Source of the DNA: JAWOGN01 sp046496815
Lineage (GTDB): Bacteria > Desulfobacterota > DSM-4660 > Desulfatiglandales > Desulfatiglandaceae
DNA: 5,943 nt
NCBI GenBank assembly: GCA_046496815.1
Contig: JAWOGN010000204.1
Span: 1-5,943, forward strand
Direction: 5' to 3'
The notes under the pieces were generated by a model. That model did no database searches. It was not told where the DNA came from and saw only the letters and a list, made by a program, of their open reading frames with translations. The position numbers and the translations under genes are program-made. Below, in pieces: positions 1-4,699 of this stretch (its first letter is position 1; each line of letters opens with the position of its first letter).

Positions 1-305
1 AAGGTCAGGGTCGTCATATTGGCGCCGAAGACGATTTCGCTGGAAGCGGGGGCATTCAGAAAATCAGCCATGGCCACACGGGCATTTTCAATGGTTTCAT
101 CATTGCGACGGCTGGTGATAAAACGCCCACCGTGATTGGCATTTGCAAGCCGAAAATATTCACCCATCGCATCAATTACCGCTTGCGGGACTTGGGTGCC
201 CCCCGGCCCGTCGAAATAGACAAAGGGCCGACCCGATGTGTCGGTTTCCCGTAAGGCCGGAAATTGCATCCTCAGGGGTGAAAGGTCTATGGTTTGTTCG
301 GCCAT
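1..305 (-). CDS. Cysteine-desulfurase-like class V aminotransferase, N-terminal part (runs off left edge)
   Basis: Reading leftward from the ATG at 305-303, 101 codons stay open to the window edge, so the C-terminal portion is missing. The protein has a QFPAL segment (14-18), FDGPGGTQVP (31-40), NANHGGRFITSRR (55-67) and IVFGANMTTLT (91-101). These match the subfamily of fold-type I PLP enzymes annotated as cysteine desulfurase-like (the VC1184-type class V aminotransferases). In that group the DGPGGTQ motif replaces the DNAATTQ seen in true SufS/NifS. The PLP lysine and any active-site cysteine would lie beyond the edge, so desulfurase activity cannot be judged. Substrate is unknown for most of the subfamily and the protein is expected to be cytosolic. 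The start is supported by an AGGAG about 10 bases upstream. It is divergent from the lipoprotein gene. Confidence 0.88.
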   Translation of the reverse strand, partial: MAEQTIDLSPLRMQFPALRETDTSGRPFVYFDGPGGTQVPQAVIDAMGEYFRLANANHGGRFITSRRNDETIENARVAMADFLNAPASSEIVFGANMTTLT

Positions 306-560
306 TCTTGGAAGCTCCTGTTTTAAAATAGTGCAGAATAAAATTACTTCAGTTGGAAGAAGCATAGGAAACAGCTGCGCGGGTGTCAAGCGTTCAATCG
401 CACCCATCCGGCGTCCGGAAAAACTCAGGAGCAGAATCAGGCGCCGCGGGTGGAACGGAGTTTTCCAACTTTCCGCTTGAAAAAGGGTGAAGAGTAATTA
501 TCAAAAGATTGTGTAAAAAGTAAATTTGCCATGAGACTTTTCATGAAAGGAAACTGAGTT
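306..560. other. Divergent intergenic spacer
   Basis: These 255 bases separate the aminotransferase and lipoprotein start codons and must hold both promoters. The open frames crossing them show no family resemblance and lack good ribosome binding sites. Two weak dyads are visible: AGTTGGAA (351-358) with TTCCAACT (463-470), and GGAAAAACTC (417-426) with GAGTTTTCC (458-466). Both have long gaps and could be chance. A candidate lipoprotein promoter is listed separately. Confidence 0.5.
498..526 (+). promoter_or_regulatory. Candidate sigma70-type promoter for the lipoprotein gene
   Basis: TTATCA (498-503) and TAAATT (521-526) each match four of six consensus bases and are separated by exactly 17 bases of A-rich DNA. 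Transcription would begin near 533, about 28 bases before the start codon. This is by-eye matching only. Confidence 0.35.
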
Positions 561-1052
561 ATGGAAAGAAATAAATCGATATGCTTAGCCGTTTTCGGCT
601 TGATACTCCTAATGCTGATTTCCGGGTGTTCGGGATATGGAAATCTCCGAAAGACATCCGGTGACGCGGGGGAGGTGACGATCCAGGATCTGGTAAAAAA
701 CTGGGCTGATTACAACGTGTATTATTCCGGTTATGCGGTCAATAACCCATCCGGCATCATGTTTGACCTCAAGAAGGACGATAAAACGCTGACGCCAAGT
801 GACAGGTGGGTCAGGCTTGACTCCGAAGCTGATATATTAGAGGTCGTCAGCTGGATCGATATTCACGATTACCCGTGGTATAGGGCCGAACTTTATAAAA
901 TCATCGGTCCGGATGGTGAGCTGTATGGGTTCGTATATACCGGCTGGCATGAAATCGCCGCCAAGGTTATCGACGAGAATACATTACTCGTTTATGATCT
1001 GCCGGATCCACCGCAATACTACGGGCCCAATGCCGAAATAAAAACCCTCTAA
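561..1052 (+). CDS. Orphan small lipoprotein, function unknown
   Basis: This 163-residue protein has a type II signal peptide: positive N-terminus (MERNK), a hydrophobic stretch (residues 8-20) and the lipobox LISGC with the cysteine at residue 23. It should be cleaved by signal peptidase II and lipidated. Residue 24 is serine rather than aspartate, so by the classical +2 rule the outer membrane is the likelier destination. The mature part (about 140 residues) is rich in tyrosine, tryptophan and acidic residues (for example YNVYYSGYAVNNPSG) and ends without a further membrane segment. I do not recognise a family. The ATG is preceded by AGGAAA at suitable distance. It is transcribed toward the DUF72 gene, with only 32 bases between the two stop codons and no clear terminator hairpin there. 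Lineage-specific lipoproteins of this size are common in deltaproteobacteria, and nothing nearby suggests a role. Confidence 0.85.
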   Translation: MERNKSICLAVFGLILLMLISGCSGYGNLRKTSGDAGEVTIQDLVKNWADYNVYYSGYAVNNPSGIMFDLKKDDKTLTPSDRWVRLDSEADILEVVSWIDIHDYPWYRAELYKIIGPDGELYGFVYTGWHEIAAKVIDENTLLVYDLPDPPQYYGPNAEIKTL

Positions 1053-1084
1053 ATGGATGCGGCAATGATAATCCTGGGCGCGTC

Positions 1085-2119
1085 TCACCCTGTTGAAGGC
1101 CCCGATTCGTCGGATTGATGCGCACGGAATTTACTCGCAATGTGCTGTGCGATCATGGGTGCATTCCCGCCCGCCCGGTTGTTGATGATAACATGGATTT
1201 GCGTGTCCGATTTGATTGCGGCGCGCATGATATCGACAGTTTGATCGACCATCTGAGGGTTCATCATACCATCGACCAGGGTGTTAAAGGGATGCGCCCG
1301 CGCATAGGCATCTTCGTAGCGCATGCCGCGCGGCGTCATCAGTCGGATAATCGAACGCTTGCCTGAATTCATGAATCTTCGCCCGGCCAGTTCAAACTGA
1401 CGTGCCAGGGGGGGGAGCCAGGTCCAGTGGGACAGCACCTGCCCCACACCGTGCTTTTCAAAAATGTTGAATACAGGCTCGGCCAGCAGCGTCTCGGTCC
1501 TGAGCTCAGCGTGATACCGCGTATCCTTGGGAATCGCGTTAAAAAAAGCATCCAACGCATCGGCTTGTGCCTTTGGGGAAAGACGATCCTGTTTTCTCTG
1601 ATATTCCTGTTCGAAAATAAAACCGTCCAACCAAGGGGCCATAATTCCCATTGCAGGTTCGTAAAACCGATGGGTAAAAACGTTTGGGTTGAGGTAATCC
1701 TCGTTCTCGATATGCTTCCCCTGCCGCCATAATTTCTTTGCAAAGACCACCTGAGGCACTTTGAGAATCAGGCGGTCTGTGGGGTTGAGGTGCTGCGTGT
1801 AGGACCTGAGCACGTGGACTGTCTGCGTGGCCTTTCCTTGTGTGTCGAGCAGCGGTCGATAAAAGGTGAAGTCCAGCTCCAGAACACGGAAATGTCTGAA
1901 ATACTCCGCGACGCTTTCAACGGGCAGCACTTCTTCTACAAACGTTTTCCCACCCACCCGCTTGGTTCTGCTGCTGATACGACCGGCGTAACGCTCTCCC
2001 GAATAGACCTGCCCGATCCAGCCGGCATACCGGTCACTGGCGGTCCCCATATACACCTGCGGGTGCAACGCCTTGAACTGAAAGTGTTCAATTTTTGCCC
2101 GGTCCGCCGCCGGAATCAT
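1085..2119 (-). CDS. DUF72 (YecE-like) TIM-barrel family protein
   Basis: This 344-residue protein shows the DUF72 landmarks in order: YMGTASDRYAGWIGQVY (23-39, where typical members have a GTSGW segment), ELDFTFYRPL (81-90, the family's VEIN-TFYR strand), ILKVPQ (118-123), HAELR (203-207), RLMTPRG (259-265) and VIINNRAGGNAP (310-321, matching the family's FNN...GNAP near the C-terminus). Members are usually about 240-300 residues, so this one is long, with an insertion around residues 40-70 and a polar C-terminal tail. DUF72 proteins adopt a TIM-barrel-like fold and have no settled biochemical function. The start at 2119 is favoured by GGGAGGG just upstream. The gene overlaps the TrpF-like gene by 32 bases in another frame, which points to translational coupling. 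It is probably cytosolic, since no signal peptide is visible. Confidence 0.85.
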   Translation of the reverse strand: MIPAADRAKIEHFQFKALHPQVYMGTASDRYAGWIGQVYSGERYAGRISSRTKRVGGKTFVEEVLPVESVAEYFRHFRVLELDFTFYRPLLDTQGKATQTVHVLRSYTQHLNPTDRLILKVPQVVFAKKLWRQGKHIENEDYLNPNVFTHRFYEPAMGIMAPWLDGFIFEQEYQRKQDRLSPKAQADALDAFFNAIPKDTRYHAELRTETLLAEPVFNIFEKHGVGQVLSHWTWLPPLARQFELAGRRFMNSGKRSIIRLMTPRGMRYEDAYARAHPFNTLVDGMMNPQMVDQTVDIMRAAIKSDTQIHVIINNRAGGNAPMIAQHIASKFRAHQSDESGPSTG

Positions 2120-3041
2120 TTCGCCCTCCCTTGAAAACTTTCTTTAGATCCTCGATCTGTCTTTCGGTCACCACAATTTCATCTTCAAGTTCCTCCATGG
2201 CCAACAGCTGTTGGGGTCTGACCGAATGTGCCGGAAGCGAGGCTTCCCGTTCCCGAAGTTCCGCTTTGAGATACCCCATTTTTTTCTCAAGATCGTCCCT
2301 ACGGATCTTTATTTGCGCTTCCGCATTTTGGATTTCCTTTACGAACTTCTCTACTTTTTGAAAATCCTTCTTAAATCTTAAAGGCTTTCCTGCCTCATCG
2401 AAATAATTGGTCTGGGTGCAGCTGTCGACACCGGCGGGAAGTACCTCCAGAATTGCCTCACGCACATTTTCAGGCGACAGCCCCCCGGCCAAAATCACGG
2501 GGATTCCACTCTGGAGAACCACATTTTTCGCCGCCTCTCGGTCGCCCGTAATACCGGTAATACCCACATATCCCGCAACAGGTTCTTTTCCGAGCCAGGT
2601 ATCTATCAGGAAAACATCGCTGAAGGGTTCCAGGGCTTTGACAAGTCGCACCGAGGGGAGCTGTGAAGCAGAGCCGCTTTCCGGTATCGGTATGGATCGC
2701 ATAATGCCGATTTCCGGAAATCTCTGCTTTAGGCTCGATTGAATTTCAATGAATCGCGTGAGTTCAACTTCTCGACCCTCCGCCCCTGTGAGGCTTTCGC
2801 AAAAGTGGATGTAATTGGGTCGATAGTAGTCGATCACCCGATAAAGGGTATCCGGGTGCTGAAACAAGGGGATCAAACCGGTTTTGACGTCTGCCCTTTC
2901 CGACATGCGCGTCACTTCCCTTAAGACCTGAAGCCGCCACTCATCTTGGGACAAAAGCACGCTCCCCAGATGGTCTACCCCCAGTTCGATGCATTTCTCC
3001 GCTTCCCCCGGCGTCTGAATCTCATAGATTTGAATAATCAT
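2088..3041 (-). CDS. TrpF-like (phosphoribosylanthranilate isomerase-like) TIM barrel with C-terminal coiled coil; catalytic Cys absent
   Basis: Residues 1-235 of this 317-residue protein follow the TrpF layout: a first strand IIQIYEIQT (2-10), GVDHLGSVLL (21-30, TrpF GADALGFVF), YIHFCES (77-83, TrpF VQLHG), FLIDTW (144-149), the glycine-rich GITGITGD (160-167) and LAGGLSPENV (184-193), and GVDSCTQT (204-211). The general-acid aspartate of TrpF is kept (D147). The first-strand KICGIT motif, whose cysteine is the general base, is replaced by IYEIQT, so ordinary isomerase activity is doubtful. Residues about 222-305 form a charged, heptad-like helical hairpin broken near ASLPAHSVRP, an addition absent from TrpF (typically about 200-230 residues). 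No other tryptophan gene is in the window. The ATG is the only in-frame start because a TGA lies 15 bases upstream; its ribosome site is weak. Best read as a divergent TrpF homologue working with DUF72. Confidence 0.8.
   Translation of the reverse strand: MIIQIYEIQTPGEAEKCIELGVDHLGSVLLSQDEWRLQVLREVTRMSERADVKTGLIPLFQHPDTLYRVIDYYRPNYIHFCESLTGAEGREVELTRFIEIQSSLKQRFPEIGIMRSIPIPESGSASQLPSVRLVKALEPFSDVFLIDTWLGKEPVAGYVGITGITGDREAAKNVVLQSGIPVILAGGLSPENVREAILEVLPAGVDSCTQTNYFDEAGKPLRFKKDFQKVEKFVKEIQNAEAQIKIRRDDLEKKMGYLKAELREREASLPAHSVRPQQLLAMEELEDEIVVTERQIEDLKKVFKGGRNDSGGGPGKN
2124..2130 (-). promoter_or_regulatory. Ribosome binding site of the DUF72 gene, inside the upstream gene
   Basis: GGGAGGG on the minus strand lies 4 bases before the ATG at 2119. 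It sits inside the last codons of the TrpF-like gene, so ribosomes finishing that gene would pass over it. It decides the DUF72 start. Confidence 0.65.
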
Positions 3042-3089
3042 TGCCTGTTTTCTTTCTCACGGCCGCGCCGGCCTTTATTTGACCCGAAT

Positions 3090-3107
3090 AAGGCGCTTCA
3101 ACGCCTT
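3090..3107. other. Hairpin between the ferritin-like and TrpF-like genes
   Basis: AAGGCG, a 6-base loop, then CGCCTT form a perfect 6-pair stem in the 92-base gap between the two genes. In the minus-strand transcript no U-run follows, so it is a poor intrinsic terminator. It could be an attenuation or RNA-processing site, or chance. Confidence 0.3.
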
Positions 3108-3133
3108 GTATGGCCTTGGTTCGTCCGGGTTGA

Positions 3134-3439
3134 CTATTTCTTCAGCTTCTCAATCATTTCTTCCACTTCTTCATATCCCTCTTTGTAGAAATTGTCTTCC
3201 TCAGGATCCAGCTCGCGCAGCAAGCGAAGAAACTCACCCGCATGCTCTCTTTCCTCATTTGCGATGTCCATGAGCACTTCTCTGGCGAGGTCATTATCCG
3301 TGCTCTCCGCTGTCTGTTGATAAAGCTGAATCGCTTCGTATTCCGCAGCAATCATAAACCGGATTGCGCGCACGAGCTCCTCATGGGTAAGCTTTCGATC
3401 ACTTTTCAGCACCGTAAAGGGGTTACAAAATTCCGGCAT
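3134..3439 (-). CDS. Encapsulated-ferritin-like (EncFtn-type) diiron protein
   Basis: This 101-residue, two-helix protein resembles encapsulated ferritins and the ferritin-like domain fused to the Pyrococcus furiosus encapsulin shell. Shared features are NPF near the N-terminus, an LTHEELVRAIRF helix start (17-28), AAEYEAIQLYQQ (31-42), DIANEEREHAGEF (58-70), LDPEE (77-81) and a final EEVEE stretch. By alignment to the Rhodospirillum rubrum protein the iron ligands are E33, E63 and H66, with Y40 in the conserved tyrosine position; all are present. Such proteins form an annular decamer with ferroxidase sites at subunit interfaces and normally deliver iron into an encapsulin shell. Here the C-terminus stops at KLKK with no obvious cargo-loading peptide, and no shell gene is in the window. 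A strong AAAGGAG 7 bases before the ATG supports the start. A rubrerythrin-like peroxide or iron role is the alternative. Confidence 0.85.
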   Translation of the reverse strand: MPEFCNPFTVLKSDRKLTHEELVRAIRFMIAAEYEAIQLYQQTAESTDNDLAREVLMDIANEEREHAGEFLRLLRELDPEEDNFYKEGYEEVEEMIEKLKK

Positions 3440-3446
3440 CTATTAT

Positions 3447-3453
3447 CTCCTTT
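3447..3453 (-). promoter_or_regulatory. Ribosome binding site of the ferritin-like gene
   Basis: AAAGGAG on the minus strand, 7 bases before the ATG, is the strongest ribosome site of the minus-strand cluster. It lies in the 31 bases of native leader left between the start codon and the mobile-element target duplication. Confidence 0.65.
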
Positions 3454-3470
3454 CATAAATGAAGGTTAAA

Positions 3471-3478
3471 GAAAAATG
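3471..3478. repeat. Target-site duplication, left copy (gaaaaatg)
   Basis: The 8-base sequence gaaaaatg directly abuts the left terminal inverted repeat and recurs identically at 3726-3733 directly abutting the right one. This is what a transposition event leaves behind. Confidence 0.85.
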
Positions 3479-3500
3479 GTAAGCGTTCACAGGTTCAGGG
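3479..3500 (+). repeat. Left terminal inverted repeat of the MITE
   Basis: It begins GTAAGCGTTCACAGGTTCA. Compared with the reverse complement of 3704-3725 it matches at 17 of the first 19 positions and 18 of 22 overall. Confidence 0.82.
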
Positions 3501-3503
3501 TTT

Positions 3504-3518
3504 CCCGATGAAATCGGG
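3504..3518. repeat. Small hairpin interrupting the left GGTTCA repeats
   Basis: CCCGAT-gaa-ATCGGG is a perfect 6-pair stem lying between two GGTTCAGGGTT copies (starting at 3492 and 3518). It may be an inserted or structural part of the element's end. Confidence 0.55.
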
Positions 3519-3683
3519 GTTCAGGGTTAAGGACAAAGAGAGGATTGAGGACTTAAAATCATCGTTAAAAATCCTCATTTTCCCAAGTAATTGCCAATTC
3601 AGTTCCAAATTTTGGATTCGGCCTGACAAAGCTGACGCTTTTCTCATAAATACGTAACCCAAATGCACTCCGTGGACGAGAAT

Positions 3684-3720
3684 TGAACCTTGAACCCCTG
3701 AACCTTTGAACCCGTGAACG
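3684..3720. repeat. Subterminal TGAACC repeat array of the MITE
   Basis: TGAACC occurs at 3684, 3691, 3699 and 3707, and a degenerate TGAACG at 3715, giving a 7-8 base period. The same word appears in reverse orientation (GGTTCA) at the other end. This is consistent with iterated binding sites for a transposase. Confidence 0.6.
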
Positions 3721-3725
3721 GTTAC
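3704..3725 (-). repeat. Right terminal inverted repeat of the MITE
   Basis: Read on the minus strand it begins GTAACCGTTCACGGGTTCA, mirroring the left end with mismatches at positions 5, 13, 20 and 21. Confidence 0.82.
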
Positions 3726-3733
3726 GAAAAATG
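3726..3733. repeat. Target-site duplication, right copy (gaaaaatg)
   Basis: Identical to the 8 bases at 3471-3478 and immediately adjacent to the right inverted repeat. Confidence 0.85.
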
Positions 3734-3947
3734 AAACGTACCGTTCCATATCATTCCGTTTTAAATTCAGTGGCCATCACAACGTATTCGCTCATCGACT
3801 GAATTAACTGCGGTTCAACGATTCGCACCCATAGAACATCCAGATGAGAACCGGATGGCTGAATATAAGTATACGCGGGAGTCGAGCGGTATTCAAGCAA
3901 CAACCTACGGAAATCACATGTAACCATCATCAAAGATCGCAAAATTC

Positions 3948-3963
3948 GAATGGTGCACCATTC
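3948..3963. promoter_or_regulatory. Perfect 16-base palindrome, candidate operator
   Basis: GAATGGTGCACCATTC reads identically on both strands and lies 129 bases upstream of the ACT start codon. Its left flank and half-site (AATTCGAATGGT, 3943-3954) recur exactly at 3999-4010. The symmetry and size suit a dimeric helix-turn-helix repressor, but no cognate regulator gene is in the window. Confidence 0.45.
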
Positions 3964-3998
3964 TGATGAAATCTCGTGTACCGAGTTTTTCCCGGCGT

Positions 3999-4015
3999 AA
4001 TTCGAATGGTTCCAT
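3999..4015. promoter_or_regulatory. Second, shortened operator-like site
   Basis: AATTCGAATGGT (3999-4010) repeats the left half of the upstream palindrome 56 bases further on and continues as ATGG-TT-CCAT (4006-4015), a smaller dyad. It ends just before the candidate -35 box. Confidence 0.35.
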
Positions 4016-4021
4016 AACGTG

Positions 4022-4050
4022 TTGACTTTTAGCCATCTTGGGGTTAGCGT
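4022..4050 (+). promoter_or_regulatory. Candidate promoter of the ACT-UPF0210 operon
   Basis: TTGACT (4022-4027) is a good -35 match. Seventeen bases later TAGCGT (4045-4050) keeps only the most conserved first, second and sixth positions of the -10 box. Transcription would start near 4057, giving a leader of about 35 bases. Confidence 0.33.
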
Positions 4051-4075
4051 TTTATTTGCTTTGCGTGTGACTTAC

Positions 4076-4082
4076 AAGGAGG
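4076..4082 (+). promoter_or_regulatory. Ribosome binding site deciding a TTG start
   Basis: AAGGAGG lies 9 bases before TTG at 4092. It is the evidence for using this non-ATG start, which leaves the first ACT strand (EKVVLSFLG) complete. Confidence 0.7.
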
Positions 4083-4091
4083 ACGGAACTT

Positions 4092-4646
4092 TTGGAAAAG
4101 GTGGTGCTCTCATTCCTCGGAAAAGATCGCCCAGGTATCGTAGCCGGCATTTCACGGATTTTGTTAGAAAAGGCCTGCAACATCGAAGACGTCAGCATGA
4201 CCACACTGCAAAACGAATTCGCCGCTATCTTTATCGCCTCCATCCCTGAGCGTCTTCAACCGGAAGAACTCCTCCACGAGCTTCGCACGGGCCTCCAATC
4301 CCTGGGGCTTGAAGTGCTCTTGAAGCGTTCTGAACGTCTCGAAGATCTCCCCGCTTCCAAGCCCGCCGAGCCCTTTGTGGTCACGACCATGAGCGCGGAT
4401 CGGCTGGGTTTGGTTGCCGGCATTGCCGAGGTCATGGCGAACTTCGGGGCGAACATCACCAACCTGAAAGCGGTTTTTCGCGGCGGTGATGACCCCAGGC
4501 GCAATGTCATGATTTATGAAGTGGATGTCCCAGTCGAAATCGATCACCAGGCTTTTCGGCACGCACTGCGAAAGCGGGCGGATGATCTGGAGTTGGACCT
4601 CAGCCTGCAGCACCGAGATATTTTCGAGGAAATTCACAGGCTCTGA
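4092..4646 (+). CDS. Tandem ACT-domain protein, partner of UPF0210
   Basis: This 184-residue protein contains two ACT domains joined by a short proline- and charge-containing linker (about 80-93). ACT1 spans about 3-78 with SFLGKDRPGIVAGIS (7-21). ACT2 spans about 94-172 with TTMSADRLGLVAGIAE (98-113) and FGANITNL (118-125). Both carry the D-R-x-G-x-V-A-G-I loop where ACT domains bind amino acids or similar ligands. The layout resembles glycine-cleavage repressor GcvR-like proteins, and there is no DNA-binding or catalytic domain. In many bacteria a single-ACT protein of about 90 residues (UPF0237) precedes the UPF0210 gene; here the sensor is doubled. The gap to the next gene is 53 bases on the same strand, so co-transcription is likely. 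I infer a cytosolic ligand-sensing role for the neighbouring protein; the ligand cannot be read from the sequence. Confidence 0.87.
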   Translation: MEKVVLSFLGKDRPGIVAGISRILLEKACNIEDVSMTTLQNEFAAIFIASIPERLQPEELLHELRTGLQSLGLEVLLKRSERLEDLPASKPAEPFVVTTMSADRLGLVAGIAEVMANFGANITNLKAVFRGGDDPRRNVMIYEVDVPVEIDHQAFRHALRKRADDLELDLSLQHRDIFEEIHRL

Positions 4647-4699
4647 CGAATCTCATCGATTCTCATACTTAAATGTGTTTCCCAGAGGGAATTCGACCC

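Larger units (their letters stand above)
3479..3725. mobile_element. Non-autonomous transposable element (MITE), probably IS66-mobilised
   Basis: This 247-base element is bounded by imperfect inverted repeats that match at 18 of 22 positions and begin GTAA, and it is flanked by a perfect 8-base direct repeat. It has no transposase or other recognisable gene; the 84-codon frame across it on the minus strand resembles nothing known. Inside each end are GGTTCA-type short repeats in mirrored orientation (two on the left, four on the right). GTAA termini plus 8-base target duplications are, to my knowledge, characteristic of the IS66 family, so a full-length IS66-like copy elsewhere in the genome is the likely source of transposase. 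The centre holds a small palindrome (3604-3616, TCCAAA-T-TTTGGA). The intact duplication and fairly well-matched ends suggest a not very old insertion. Orientation cannot be assigned. Confidence 0.82.
3734..4091. other. Non-coding stretch between the MITE and the ACT gene
   Basis: These 358 bases contain no gene I can support. A 63-codon minus-strand frame (3942-3751) starts at TTG without a ribosome site and resembles nothing known. The region does hold a perfect 16-base palindrome, a partial second copy, a possible promoter and the ACT ribosome site, listed separately. Before the MITE inserted, this stretch would have joined directly to the leader of the ferritin-like gene, so it may contain promoters for both divergent transcription units. 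Confidence 0.6.

Noticed and set aside
143..480. Two plus-strand open frames at the left end
   Set aside because: They run antisense to the well-supported aminotransferase gene or through its promoter region, with no ribosome sites and low-complexity, arginine-rich products.
530..545. CATGA/TCATG dyad overlapping the lipoprotein leader
   Set aside because: Five-base arms around a 6-base loop are expected by chance and the predicted structure would be weak.
1053..1084. Bidirectional terminator between the convergent lipoprotein and DUF72 genes
   Set aside because: No inverted repeat with a flanking T-run is visible in these 32 bases.
3495..3749. 84-codon minus-strand open frame spanning most of the MITE
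   Set aside because: It begins outside the element and runs through its end repeats, and the product resembles no transposase or other protein.
3751..3942. 63-codon minus-strand open frame between the MITE and the palindrome
   Set aside because: TTG start with no ribosome site, no recognisable family, and its upstream part overlaps regulatory-looking DNA. It could be a relic, but nothing supports it as a gene.
3973..3990. CTCG-tgtac-CGAG followed by TTTTT as a plus-strand terminator
   Set aside because: The stem is only 4 pairs and no transcription unit on that strand ends there.
4164..4637. Long antisense open frame within the ACT gene
   Set aside because: It is a shadow of a well-conserved coding sequence and has no independent support.
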